DNA from: CAYWPG01 sp964460035
GTDB taxonomy: Bacteria; Pseudomonadota; Gammaproteobacteria; Nitrococcales; AK92
Assembly (NCBI GenBank): GCA_964460035.1
Contig: CAYWPG010000017.1
Coordinates: 5,340 to 69,339 of the forward strand
Reading direction: 5' to 3'
Length of the DNA: 64,000 nucleotides
Shown here: positions 17,656-25,945 of the stretch, one piece after another
Position numbering within the stretch: position 1 is the stretch's first letter
Layout: every line of letters begins with the position of its first letter
Notes under the pieces: model-generated
The model's database searches: none
Told to the model about the DNA's origin: nothing
Seen by the model: only the letters and a program-made list of their open reading frames with translations
Program-made: the position numbers and the translations under genes

Positions 17656-19731
17656 TCATCCTGGGAGCCGGGATACATCGGCGACCTCCAGGAACAAGTT
17701 CGCAATGTCGCTCAGCATCCGCAAGCGGTTGCCCCTTACCTTGGGATCTTCGGCCATGACCAGCACGTGATCGAAGAAGCCGTCAACCGGATCGCGCAGA
17801 CGCGCTAAACGCTTCAACACTTCTCCGTACTGCCGGTTCTCCAGCAGCGGTGCCACCTCCCGCCGGGCCGCCGCGACCGCTTCAGCTAGGCTCTTCTCGT
17901 GGCTGTCCTGCAGCAAAGCAGGGTCTACGGCTTCCGGCAAGGTTTCGCCGCTCTTACGCAGAATGTTGCGGATGCGCTTGTTGGCCGCGGCCAAGCTGGA
18001 GGCCTCAGGCAAGGCGATGAAATCGCGGCAGGCCAACAGGCGGCGGTGGAAGTCCAGCGGTCTTACCGGCCGGCAAGCGGCCACCGCTTCGAACAGTTCC
18101 ACGCTGAACCCTTGGTCCAGGTAGTAAGCGCGCAAGCGTTCCAGGCAGAAATCGAAAACGGCGTTTACTTGCTCCGCTGCGCCCAGCGCCGCCGGCAAGC
18201 CTTCGGCGGCGAGCCGCAACAGCCATTCCAGATCCAGGTTCAACTGGCCTTCGACTATGGTCCTGACCAGCCCAAGAGCGGCCCGTCGTAATGCAAAGGG
18301 GTCCTTATCGCCGCTAGGCGCGCGCCCGATAGCGAAAATGCCCATGAGCGTGTCGACCCGCTCGGCAATCGCCAGTACCTGCCCCAGTGGCGAGCTTGCA
18401 ATGCGGTCGCCGGCGAACCGCGGCATGTACTGTTCGTCCAGCGCGATCGCTACGGCCTCGGGCTCCCCATCGTGGAGCGCGTAATAGCGGCCCATGATCC
18501 CTTGCAGTTCCGGAAACTCGCCGACCATGGCGGTTTCCAGATCGCATTTGCCGAGCAAAGCGGCGCGTTCGGCCTGCGCCGGGTCTACGTCCAGTTCGCC
18601 CGCAATACGCACGGCCAGCTTCGCTACCCGCTCGCTCTTCTCCATTACGCTGCCGAGCTTGGCCTGATAGACCACGTTCTTCAGCGCCTCTTGTCGTGCA
18701 GCGAGCGGCTGTTTACGGTCTTGCTCCCAGAAGAACGCCGCATCCGCGAGCCGTGGGCGAATGACCCGCTCGTTACCCGCTTTTACCGCTGCCGGATCGC
18801 GGCTTTCGATGTTAGCGATGGTGACGAAGCGCGGCAGTAGCCGTCCCTCTTTATCCCGCAGTGGGAAATACTTCTGGTGTCCCTGCATGCTGGAGATCAG
18901 TGCCTCAGGCGGGACTTCCAGGAACTCTTCGTCGAACTCCCCGACCAGGGCCACCGGCCACTCCACCAGTGCCGTGACCTCATCGAGCAGCGCCTCATCG
19001 ATCACCGGAATGGCGTTGACCTGTTCCGCGGCGGCTTTGACTTGCTCGAGAATGCGCGTCCGCCGTGCCTCGAAATCGGCGATTACCTTGCCTGCCTGCT
19101 CGAGCTGCTGGGCGTAGCCGGCCGCCGATTCCACTTCTATGGGCTCTGGGTGGTGGAAGCGGTGTCCGCGCGTCAGCCGGCCGGAGCGCACCCCTAGCAG
19201 CTCCGCATCGATTACCTCATCGCCAAACAACAGCACCAGCCAATGTACTGGACGCACGAAGCTCGCGCTGCCGGAGCCCCAGCGCATGCGCTTGGGAATG
19301 GGTAGCCGTCCCACCGCGTTCTGCAGAATCCCCGGCAACAGCGATGCGGCGGCTTGTCCGGGCTGCTCGCCTCGATACACCAGCCATGCGCCGTCCTTGG
19401 TGACCAGCTCCTGCAATTGGCTGACGTCCACGCCGCAGGAGCGCGCGAAGCCGAGTGCCGCTGGCGTGGGTTGGCCGTCCTTGAACGCAGCGGCGAGCGC
19501 GGGCCCCTTGCGCTCGATGGTGCGGTCCGCTTGCCGGGTCTGCAGCGCCTCGATTACCAGCGCAAGCCGGCGTGGGGTCGCATAGGCGCGCACCTTGCCA
19601 TGCGACAGCCCTGCTTCGGCCAGGCCCTTGACGATTTCGTCGCGGAAGGCTGCGCTCAGTGTGGGCAGCGCCTTGGGCGGCAGCTCCTCGGTGCCCAGCT
19701 CGATAAGAAGATCGCGGGTTGTCTCAGTCAT
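17656..19731 (-). CDS. glyS: Glycine--tRNA ligase subunit beta
   Basis: 691 residues from the ATG at 19731 (MTETTRDLLIELGTEELPPKAL), the family start; the frame stays open a further 32 codons upstream inside glyQ. The N-terminal LLIELGTEELPPKAL motif and the HD-like and anticodon-binding regions in the middle and C-terminus (LALDEQYMPRFAG, RRAALGLVRTIVEG) are typical. It forms the alpha2beta2 glycyl-tRNA synthetase with GlyQ. The start overlaps the glyQ stop by 8 nt, implying coupled translation for equal subunits. Confidence 0.96.
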   Translation of the reverse strand: MTETTRDLLIELGTEELPPKALPTLSAAFRDEIVKGLAEAGLSHGKVRAYATPRRLALVIEALQTRQADRTIERKGPALAAAFKDGQPTPAALGFARSCGVDVSQLQELVTKDGAWLVYRGEQPGQAAASLLPGILQNAVGRLPIPKRMRWGSGSASFVRPVHWLVLLFGDEVIDAELLGVRSGRLTRGHRFHHPEPIEVESAAGYAQQLEQAGKVIADFEARRTRILEQVKAAAEQVNAIPVIDEALLDEVTALVEWPVALVGEFDEEFLEVPPEALISSMQGHQKYFPLRDKEGRLLPRFVTIANIESRDPAAVKAGNERVIRPRLADAAFFWEQDRKQPLAARQEALKNVVYQAKLGSVMEKSERVAKLAVRIAGELDVDPAQAERAALLGKCDLETAMVGEFPELQGIMGRYYALHDGEPEAVAIALDEQYMPRFAGDRIASSPLGQVLAIAERVDTLMGIFAIGRAPSGDKDPFALRRAALGLVRTIVEGQLNLDLEWLLRLAAEGLPAALGAAEQVNAVFDFCLERLRAYYLDQGFSVELFEAVAACRPVRPLDFHRRLLACRDFIALPEASSLAAANKRIRNILRKSGETLPEAVDPALLQDSHEKSLAEAVAAARREVAPLLENRQYGEVLKRLARLRDPVDGFFDHVLVMAEDPKVRGNRLRMLSDIANLFLEVADVSRLPG

Positions 19732-20626
19732 GACGCGCCTCCTTGGCAGCGGCGAGCATGGGGAACCCCAGCGCCTCACGGCGTGCGTAGTAGGCCTCCG
19801 CCACTGCCCGCGCGAGCGCGCGCACACGCAGGATATAGCCTTGGCGTTCCGTTACCGAGATTGCATGGCGTGCGTCCAACAGGTTGAAGGTATGCGACGC
19901 CTTGAGAACCATCTCGTACGCGGGCAGCGGCAGTCCCGCTTCGATGAGGCGCTGGCTCTCGCGCTCGCACGTGCCGAACCAGTCGAACAGGCTCTTGGTA
20001 TCGGCGTGCTCGAAGTTATAGGCAGACATCTCGACCTCGTTCTGCTTAAAGACGTCGCCGTAGGTCACGACGCCGGAGGGCCCTTCCGTCCACACCAGAT
20101 CGAAAATGCTGGAGACGTTCTGGATATACATGGCGAGCCGCTCCAGGCCGTAGGTGATCTCGCCCATTACCGGATCGCAATCCAGGCCGCCCACCTGCTG
20201 GAAATAGGTGAACTGGGTGACCTCCATGCCGTTGAGCCACACCTCCCAGCCAAGCCCCCACGCGCCTAGCGTGGGCGATTCCCAGTTGTCCTCGACAAAA
20301 CGGATATCGTGCACCAGCGGATCGAAGCCGAGGCGACGCAGCGAGCCCAGGTAGAGCTCCTGAATCTCCAGCGGAGAAGGCTTGAGGACGACCTGGAATT
20401 GGTAGTAGTGCTGGCCGCGGTTAGGATTCTCGCCGTAGCGCCCGTCGGTAGGCCGTCTAGAGGGCTGCACGTAGGCGGCGTTCCACGGCTCCGGTCCGAT
20501 CGCCCGCAGGAATGTCGCCGGATGGAACGTGCCGGCGCCGACCTCCATATCGAGCGGCTGCAGGATCACGCAACCCTGCTCGGCCCAGTACTGTTGAAGC
20601 TCCAGAATGAGCTCCTGGAAGCTCAT
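19724..20626 (-). CDS. glyQ: Glycine--tRNA ligase subunit alpha
   Basis: 300 residues from the ATG at 20626 (SFQELILELQQYWAEQG), the family start region. Class II synthetase landmarks include ILQPLDMEVGAGTFHPATFL, YVQPSRRPTDGRYGENPN and FVEDNWESPTLGAWGLGWE, all very well conserved. It holds the catalytic site of the bacterial alpha2beta2 enzyme. A TTG at 20656 with AGGGGG upstream is a possible alternative start adding ten residues; Pseudomonas-type GlyQ also carries a short N-terminal extension, so the choice is not certain. Confidence 0.95.
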   Translation of the reverse strand: MSFQELILELQQYWAEQGCVILQPLDMEVGAGTFHPATFLRAIGPEPWNAAYVQPSRRPTDGRYGENPNRGQHYYQFQVVLKPSPLEIQELYLGSLRRLGFDPLVHDIRFVEDNWESPTLGAWGLGWEVWLNGMEVTQFTYFQQVGGLDCDPVMGEITYGLERLAMYIQNVSSIFDLVWTEGPSGVVTYGDVFKQNEVEMSAYNFEHADTKSLFDWFGTCERESQRLIEAGLPLPAYEMVLKASHTFNLLDARHAISVTERQGYILRVRALARAVAEAYYARREALGFPMLAAAKEARHD

Positions 20627-20656
20627 GAATCGTCCGTTGTGTGTAGATGCAGGCAA

Positions 20657-21288
20657 AACCGCCCCCTATGAAGTAACAGAGAGTTCGAGCTCGCCGGGAG
20701 TTCCTGGCGGATAATCGAACGCGACTCACCAGCGGCCGCAAGCCGCGACTACAAGCGATGGTATGCGACTGGCGCGGCAGCGTGTCGTGGTAGCCGTAGC
20801 GGCCGAAAAGCCGCAGGGCCTGCCAAGGCGGCACGCTTGGATGCCCAGTTCGGCGTCAGCGCCGCGCCCTGTCCTGGCGATAAGCTGCGCTGGCGCAACC
20901 GTAAGCCGCACACGCTCCGAACAGTGTCCCGACCGCGCCTTGTCGGTATTGCATTCATAGCGACAAACCGCGCCACAACCGGCGCAAAAGTATAGCCTGT
21001 GCTTGGAATGCGATGTAAGGCCAGCCTGTTTCTCGGCAGCGCGTCAAAACCTTATCTAGACGCCTTACATTTTCTAGTTTTCATGGACTGGCATGCTGCC
21101 ATGCTTCCCTTGCGCACCTCTTCGTTGAGTACAGACGCACACACTGCCCTCTCAAACGTAGGCAAGCGCCGCGAATAGGCCTTAAACTGCAGTTCAGGCG
21201 CCTATCGCGAGCGGTGCCACGCAGCTTCTCGTTGCACCGCTGTCACAAGGCAGTCTGTGCATGACCGGCACCGGGAAGAGAGGTGGCT
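20657..21288. other. Intergenic region upstream of glyQ
   Basis: About 630 bp between divergent genes. It should hold the promoter of the leftward glyQS-gmhB-plsC operon and of the rightward gene at 21289. No T-box, riboswitch, tRNA or coding signal was recognised; short frames such as 20763-20960 look like chance. Confidence 0.5.
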
Positions 21289-21858
21289 ATGAGCGAACTG
21301 ATCATAGAACCTACTGCCAAAGCGGCCTGGCATCGCCTGGTAAAAGACGCCGAGCAGCGCGCCAGTTGCGAGCTGGGCGAAGCAAGCGAAAGCTACCTGG
21401 TTTTCCTGCTCATGCGGTATCTGCAACGCCCGGAAATCGTGCGAGCGGTGCTCGCCCTGAATTTCCTGCGTGCGACTCAGGATCAGGGCCGCAGTCGCGG
21501 CGAGGCGCTTCAGGAAGTGGGAGATCAATGCCTGATCTTCGCCGGACTCTTTCCAGAGCAAGCCTATCGCCGGCGCGTAAGAGTAAGCTACTTCATCGAG
21601 CTGGGCCGTGCCGCCTACGATGCGGCCGCGGGTGAGCATAAGCGCGGTTACGCGCGTCTGTATGCCGAGCTTGCCGAAACCTTCGTGCACCTTACCGATG
21701 TACTGCGAGCCTTGCGGGGTGCCGATAATCACCCAGTGCACGCAGCGCTGCTCGCCGCGGAGCATTGGTCGGAGACCGGCAGCCCCGCAGCCTTGCGCGA
21801 GCTTGCCCGCTATACGGATGCGATCCCCGTGGCGGGTGCGCCCACACGCCCTCAGTAG
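21289..21858 (+). CDS. Conserved hypothetical protein
   Basis: A soluble protein of 189 residues from the ATG at 21289, which has AGAGGTGG just upstream; a GTG two codons earlier is less likely. It has no signal peptide or membrane segment. It looks all-alpha: long charged helices, YLVFLLMRYLQRPEIVRAVLALNFL near residues 35-60 and a middle part with AGLFPEQAYRRRVRVSYFIELG. No catalytic motif is seen and I do not recognise a named domain. It stands alone, with about 270 bp before the next gene. The opposite frame (21202-21765, minus) lacks a credible start signal and is taken as a shadow. Confidence 0.72.
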   Translation: MSELIIEPTAKAAWHRLVKDAEQRASCELGEASESYLVFLLMRYLQRPEIVRAVLALNFLRATQDQGRSRGEALQEVGDQCLIFAGLFPEQAYRRRVRVSYFIELGRAAYDAAAGEHKRGYARLYAELAETFVHLTDVLRALRGADNHPVHAALLAAEHWSETGSPAALRELARYTDAIPVAGAPTRPQ

Positions 21859-22130
21859 CGGCCACCGGCCTGTGAAGCAGGACCACCAGCCCGCAATCCG
21901 TTACCACAAGGTTTATGTGCTGTGCAGGCGCGAAACTCGTGTGCCCGCTCTGTTAGACTAGGGTCTGTTCTCGCGTTTCGTGCCCGCTACTCCGACTGAG
22001 GCGTTACGCCTCCTGTGTGGGCAGTGTGCGTCGCCTGGCGCCGATGGGACGCAAACGTTGGTTCCGGCGTGAAACGGTTGAGAACAGCCCCTAGCACTCG
22101 CTTACAGCTCAGCAAATTGATGGTGATTTC

Positions 22131-23177
22131 ATGACCCAACGCCGCAAGGCCGTAGCGCTCATTTCCGGAGGACTGGACTCGATGCTGGCCGCCAAGGCCA
22201 TGCTTGAGCAGGGCGTGCACGTGGAAGGCCTGAACTTCTATACCGGTTTCTGCGTAGAAGGGCATACCCACGCGATTCGCAAGCGCGACCGCGAGCGGCA
22301 GAAACGGAACAACGCCTTGTGGGTCGCCGAGCAATTGGGCATCAAGCTCCACATCGTCGATGTAGTCGAAGACTACAAGGAAGTGGTGATCAATCCCAAG
22401 CACGGCTACGGCGCGAATCTCAATCCATGCCTGGACTGCAAGGGCTTCATGGTGGCCCGCGCCAAGCGCTGGATGGAAGAGAACGGCTTCGACTTCATCG
22501 TCACGGGCGAGGTCATCGGCCAGCGGCCCATGTCCCAGCGCAAGGACACCATGCCCGTCATCGCGCGTGAATCCGGTGCCGGCGACCGTCTGTTGCGCCC
22601 GCTTTGCGCCAAGTTGCTGCCGCCCACGCTGCCGGAGCGGGAAGGCTGGGTCGATCGCGAGCAGTTGTTCGACTTCAGTGGCCGCAGCCGTAAGCCTCAG
22701 ATCGAGCTCGCCCGGCGCTGGGGGTTCGAGGAGTGGTCGCAGCCCGCAGGTGGCTGCTGTTTCCTGACCAACCCCCAGTACTCCAAGAAGCTGGCCGACC
22801 TTTGGCAGGCGCGAGGCGAACGCCGTTACGAGCTGGACGACATCATGCTTTTGAAGGTGGGGCGGCACTTGAGGCCGCGGCCGCACTTCAAACTCATCGT
22901 GGCGCGCGAGGAAGGCGAGAATCGCTACTTGCAAGGCTATCGCAAGCAGTACACGCACCTGGAAACCGTGAGCCACGGCGGTCCGCTGGTGCTGGTCGAC
23001 GGTACGCTGGAGCAGGACGACGTCGAACTCGCCGCACGTATCACCGCCCGTTTCAGTCAAGGGCGGGAGGCCGATGCCGTGCGGGTCAGCATCACGAGCG
23101 CCGACGGCGATCGGCGCGAACTCGAGGTCAAGCCGCTCGCGCCATCGGAAGTGCCGCAGGAGTGGTACGTCGCTTAA
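22131..23177 (+). CDS. PP-loop ATPase of the tRNA thiolase type (MnmA-like) with C-terminal NFACT-R-like domain
   Basis: 348 residues. The N-terminal PP-loop pyrophosphatase motif ALISGGLDSMLAAKAM at 9-24 binds ATP to adenylate an RNA or substrate base. GANLNPCLDCKGFMV near 97-111 matches the position of the catalytic cysteine segment of MnmA-type thiolases. VTGEVIGQRPMSQRKDT follows. QPAGGCCFLTNPQYSKKL near 204-221 gives a second cysteine pair. The C-terminal part (LLKVGRHLRPRPHFKLIVA) resembles the NFACT RNA-binding domain seen fused to such ATPases. A TusA-like sulfur carrier follows 38 nt later, so sulfur transfer to RNA is likely. It is not MnmA itself, and the substrate is unknown. Confidence 0.82.
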   Translation: MTQRRKAVALISGGLDSMLAAKAMLEQGVHVEGLNFYTGFCVEGHTHAIRKRDRERQKRNNALWVAEQLGIKLHIVDVVEDYKEVVINPKHGYGANLNPCLDCKGFMVARAKRWMEENGFDFIVTGEVIGQRPMSQRKDTMPVIARESGAGDRLLRPLCAKLLPPTLPEREGWVDREQLFDFSGRSRKPQIELARRWGFEEWSQPAGGCCFLTNPQYSKKLADLWQARGERRYELDDIMLLKVGRHLRPRPHFKLIVAREEGENRYLQGYRKQYTHLETVSHGGPLVLVDGTLEQDDVELAARITARFSQGREADAVRVSITSADGDRRELEVKPLAPSEVPQEWYVA

Positions 23178-23215
23178 GAGCCCGCACCCCGAAGGTGCAG
23201 GGCGGAGGTGTATGA

Positions 23216-23443
23216 ATGGCTCATCATGTACTCGATGTACAGGGCATGCTGTGCCCGATGCCGGTGATCCGGCTAGGAGAGAAGGCGCGGCAGTTGGCGC
23301 CCGGCGAAACTATCGAACTCGTCGCCACCGATCCGGGAGTGAATGCGGACATCCCAGCTTGGTGCCGCGTGCATGGACATCGCGTGCTCGAGAAGCGGGA
23401 GACGCCCGATACCATCACTTTCATTGTCGAGATCGGCGAATAG
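23216..23443 (+). CDS. TusA/SirA/YeeD-family sulfurtransferase
   Basis: A 75-residue TusA-fold protein. The persulfide cysteine sits in GMLCPMPVIRL, at residue 13. TusA-family proteins carry sulfur as a cysteine persulfide from a desulfurase to acceptors such as tRNA-thiolating enzymes. It follows the PP-loop/NFACT gene by 38 nt, so the two probably form a sulfur-relay pair. The ATG at 23216 follows GGAGG. An overlapping ATG at 23212 opens another frame and is rejected. It is unlikely to be the main TusA, which usually stands alone or with other Tus genes. Confidence 0.85.
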   Translation: MAHHVLDVQGMLCPMPVIRLGEKARQLAPGETIELVATDPGVNADIPAWCRVHGHRVLEKRETPDTITFIVEIGE

Positions 23444-23579
23444 TCTCTTTCTTGCGTCTGGCCCCTTGCTCGACGCGGGCCAGACGCTCTCTATCCCTCC
23501 CCTACCCAATGCCCTGAACGGCGAGACGCTACCTTCCTAGCTAGTTCGCCCCAAAAACGTGCGCATGCACTGTCATAGC

Positions 23580-23595
23580 GCACCAAGGCGGTGCA
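23580..23595. promoter_or_regulatory. NtrC binding site upstream of glnA
   Basis: The palindrome GCACC-N5-GGTGC, followed by A, matches the NtrC consensus TGCACC-N5-GGTGCA except at its first base. It lies about 98 nt upstream of the sigma-54 start predicted at 23685, a normal enhancer distance. Confidence 0.7.
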
Positions 23596-23658
23596 TTGCC
23601 CCGCTCCAGCGGACGGCATATGCACCGAAAATGCCCGCCAGGGCTTGTCTTTGGGCGC

Positions 23659-23673
23659 TGGCATGATTCGTGC
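23659..23673 (+). promoter_or_regulatory. Sigma-54 promoter of glnA
   Basis: TGGCATG-ATTC-GTGC has GG at -24 (23660-23661) and GC at -12 (23672-23673), exactly ten bases apart, with near-consensus flanks. Predicted start about 23685, giving a leader of about 43 nt before the glnA ATG at 23728. Confidence 0.68.
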
Positions 23674-23727
23674 GGTACCGAGACGGTGGTTGTTCAGACC
23701 ACCCTTTTCCTGATCGGAGGTCGAGGC

Positions 23728-25143
23728 ATGTCTCGCACACCAGCAGACGTATTGAAACTGATCAAAGATGAAAACATCCGGTTCGTCGATTTTCGCTTCA
23801 CCGACACGCGTGGCAAGCAGCAGCATGTGACTGTTCCTGCCAGTACCATCGACGAGGAAACGTTCGAAAGCGGCAAGATGTTCGATGGCTCGTCCATTTC
23901 CGGCTGGAAGGGCATCAACGAGTCCGACATGATCCTCATGCCGGACCCGGATACGGCCGTGTTGGACCCCTTCTTCGAAGAAGCCACGCTGGACATCACC
24001 TGCGACGTAGTCGAGCCCAGCACCATGCAGGGCTACGAGCGCGATCCGCGATCCTTGGCCAAGCGTGCCGAGGCGTATCTGATTTCCACCGGCCTTGGGG
24101 ACAAGGCTTTCTTCGGCCCCGAAAACGAGTTCTTCGTCTTCGACGACGTGCGCTGGGGGGCCGATATGAGCGGCAGTTTCTACAAGGTAGACTCCGAAGA
24201 AGCCGGCTGGAACACGGAGAAGGTCTACCCCGACGGGAACATGGGACACAGGCCGCGGGTAAAAGGCGGTTACTTCCCGGTGCCGCCGGTGGACTCGCTG
24301 CACGACTTGCGCGCGGCCATGTGTCTGGCGCTGGAGGAAATGGGGGTGCCGGTGGAAGTACACCACCATGAAGTGGCTACCGCCGGGCAGTGCGAAATCG
24401 GCGCGCGCTTCAATACCTTGGTGAAGAAGGCGGACGAAGTGCAGACGCTGAAGTACGTGGTGCACAACGTCGCCCATGCCTATGGCAAGACCGCGACCTT
24501 CATGCCCAAGCCCCTGGTCGGCGATAACGGCAGCGGCATGCACGTGCATCAGTCCTTCGCCAAGGAAGGCAGGAACATGTTCAGCGGCGATCTTTACGCC
24601 GGCCTGTCCGAGACGGCCCTGTACTACATTGGCGGCATCATCAAGCACGCCAAGGCAGTAAACGCTTTCACCAACGCGTCGACCAACAGCTACAAGCGCC
24701 TGGTGCCGCACTTCGAGGCGCCGGTGCTGCTGGCCTACTCCTCGCGTAACCGCTCGGCGTCTATTCGTATTCCTTTCGTGGCCAATCCTGAAGCACGCCG
24801 CCTGGAGGTGCGCTTCCCCGACGCCACCGCCAATCCCTATCTGGCCTTTGCGGCCATGCTGATGGCGGGCCTGGACGGGATACAGAACCGCATCCACCCG
24901 GGCGATGCGATGGACAAGGATCTGTACGATCTGCCGCCGGAGGAGGAGCGGGAGATTCCCAAGGTGGCTTTCTCCCTGGAGGAAGCGCTGCAGGCGCTGG
25001 ATGCGGACCGTGCCTTCCTGACGGCCGGCGGCGTGTTCACGGACGATATGATCGATGCCTACATAGCGCTGAAAATGGAGGAAGTGACCCAGTTACGCAT
25101 GAGTACGCATCCGGTGGAGTTCTCGCTCTATTACAGCTGCTGA
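23728..25143 (+). CDS. glnA: Glutamine synthetase, type I
   Basis: 471 residues from the ATG at 23728 (GGAGGTCGAGGC upstream), matching the usual length of about 469; the frame also opens 44 codons earlier without support. Landmarks include MFDGSSISGWKG, GPENEFFVFD, NGSGMHVHQS and KRLVPHFEAPV. The adenylylation tyrosine lies in DLYDLPPEEE, about residue 400, so GlnE control is expected. It makes glutamine from glutamate and ammonia. An NtrC palindrome and a sigma-54 promoter stand upstream, and ntrB-ntrC follow a DUF4124 gene, the common nitrogen-control cluster. Confidence 0.98.
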   Translation: MSRTPADVLKLIKDENIRFVDFRFTDTRGKQQHVTVPASTIDEETFESGKMFDGSSISGWKGINESDMILMPDPDTAVLDPFFEEATLDITCDVVEPSTMQGYERDPRSLAKRAEAYLISTGLGDKAFFGPENEFFVFDDVRWGADMSGSFYKVDSEEAGWNTEKVYPDGNMGHRPRVKGGYFPVPPVDSLHDLRAAMCLALEEMGVPVEVHHHEVATAGQCEIGARFNTLVKKADEVQTLKYVVHNVAHAYGKTATFMPKPLVGDNGSGMHVHQSFAKEGRNMFSGDLYAGLSETALYYIGGIIKHAKAVNAFTNASTNSYKRLVPHFEAPVLLAYSSRNRSASIRIPFVANPEARRLEVRFPDATANPYLAFAAMLMAGLDGIQNRIHPGDAMDKDLYDLPPEEEREIPKVAFSLEEALQALDADRAFLTAGGVFTDDMIDAYIALKMEEVTQLRMSTHPVEFSLYYSC

Positions 25144-25165
25144 TCGGCTACTATGGGAACGTCGT

Positions 25166-25188
25166 GGAGGCTCCTTATGGAGCCCTCC
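25166..25188 (+). terminator. Possible terminator hairpin after glnA
   Basis: GGCTCC (25169-25174) pairs with GGAGCC (25179-25184) around a 4-nt loop, extended imperfectly by flanking GGA and CTCC. There is no T-run, so it may attenuate rather than fully stop transcription. Confidence 0.35.
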
Positions 25189-25232
25189 CCGTTCGCCTTG
25201 TGGCGGGTCATGGCTTTGTCTAAGCTGGTTTT

Positions 25233-25751
25233 ATGCGCTGCCGGACCTACCTTTTGCTCGCACTGCTGCCCGTGCTGATCGGCACCAAGGTGTATCGATG
25301 GACCGACGAGCGGGGGCAGGCGCATTTCAGCGATCAGCCACGGGAGGGCGCCACTCAGGTGGAGGTGGGTGAACCTGTGGTGGTGCCCCCGCCTGCGGTG
25401 TCTTCTCCCGAGCGCCCACCGCAGCCCGAGCAGCAGCCGGAGGCCTATCGGCGCTTTCAGATCGTGGCACCCGCGAGTGAAGCGACCATCCGCGACAACC
25501 AAGGCCAAGTCCCTGTATCGATTGTCATCGAACCGGCGCTGCGTGCTGGCCACGCCATCGAGATCCGCCTCGATGGCAAGCCCTACGGGACCGATCCGCG
25601 AACCCGATCGACTAGGTTTACGCTCAATAATGTAGACCGCGGGGAGCATCGCTTGACGGTCGTCGTGGTAGACCGGGAGGGGCGGGAACAGGCCCGCAGC
25701 GAAAGCACCTTCTTCCTTCACCGCGCGATCGTGCGTAAACCGAACCGCTAG
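25233..25751 (+). CDS. DUF4124-domain periplasmic protein
   Basis: 172 residues. The hydrophobic start RTYLLLALLPVLIGT looks like a signal peptide. KVYRWTDERGQAHFSDQP near 19-36 is the DUF4124 signature (tryptophan-aspartate, glycine, histidine, phenylalanine, proline). A proline-rich linker (about 50-70) leads to a beta-rich C-terminal half (FQIVAPASEATIRDNQGQVPV) that may be an Ig-like fold. Such genes are commonly found between glnA and ntrB in gammaproteobacteria. No function is known; envelope or cell-surface association is inferred. Confidence 0.82.
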   Translation: MRCRTYLLLALLPVLIGTKVYRWTDERGQAHFSDQPREGATQVEVGEPVVVPPPAVSSPERPPQPEQQPEAYRRFQIVAPASEATIRDNQGQVPVSIVIEPALRAGHAIEIRLDGKPYGTDPRTRSTRFTLNNVDRGEHRLTVVVVDREGREQARSESTFFLHRAIVRKPNR

Positions 25752-25795
25752 CGGCGGCGTCGCGATCGCCGTACGCGCCGCGACGGGGCGTGCGA

Positions 25796-25812
25796 TGCAC
25801 CAAAATGGTGCG
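25796..25812. promoter_or_regulatory. Strong NtrC site upstream of ntrB
   Basis: TGCACC-AAAAT-GGTGCG, an inverted repeat with only the last base off consensus. It is 45 nt after the DUF4124 gene and about 134 nt before ntrB. In enteric bacteria NtrC sites at glnL govern autoregulation, and the same is expected here. Confidence 0.75.
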
Positions 25813-25917
25813 CGCCCCTATCGCAGTCGTCCCGTTCCGCCGTATTCTAGCCAAGTGCCCGGCTCTTAGCCCTTGCCCGGCCCCCGTATACGGATCCATT
25901 TCTACCGAGCCCTAACT

Positions 25918-25933
25918 TGGTTTAAATCTTGCA
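25918..25933 (+). promoter_or_regulatory. Sigma-54-like promoter immediately before ntrB
   Basis: TGGTTTAAATCTTGCA: GG and GC are ten bases apart and TTGCA is intact, but the -24 flank is weak. The start would fall around 25944, almost on the ATG at 25946, so it would give a leaderless message. It may be fortuitous. Confidence 0.35.
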
Positions 25934-25945
25934 ACGGGCGGCAAT

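Noticed and set aside
23621..23636. Second NtrC-like half-site before glnA
   Set aside because: Only TGCACC matches; the other arm is absent.
23491..24897. 468-codon open frame opposite glnA
   Set aside because: Antisense to glnA, no motif.
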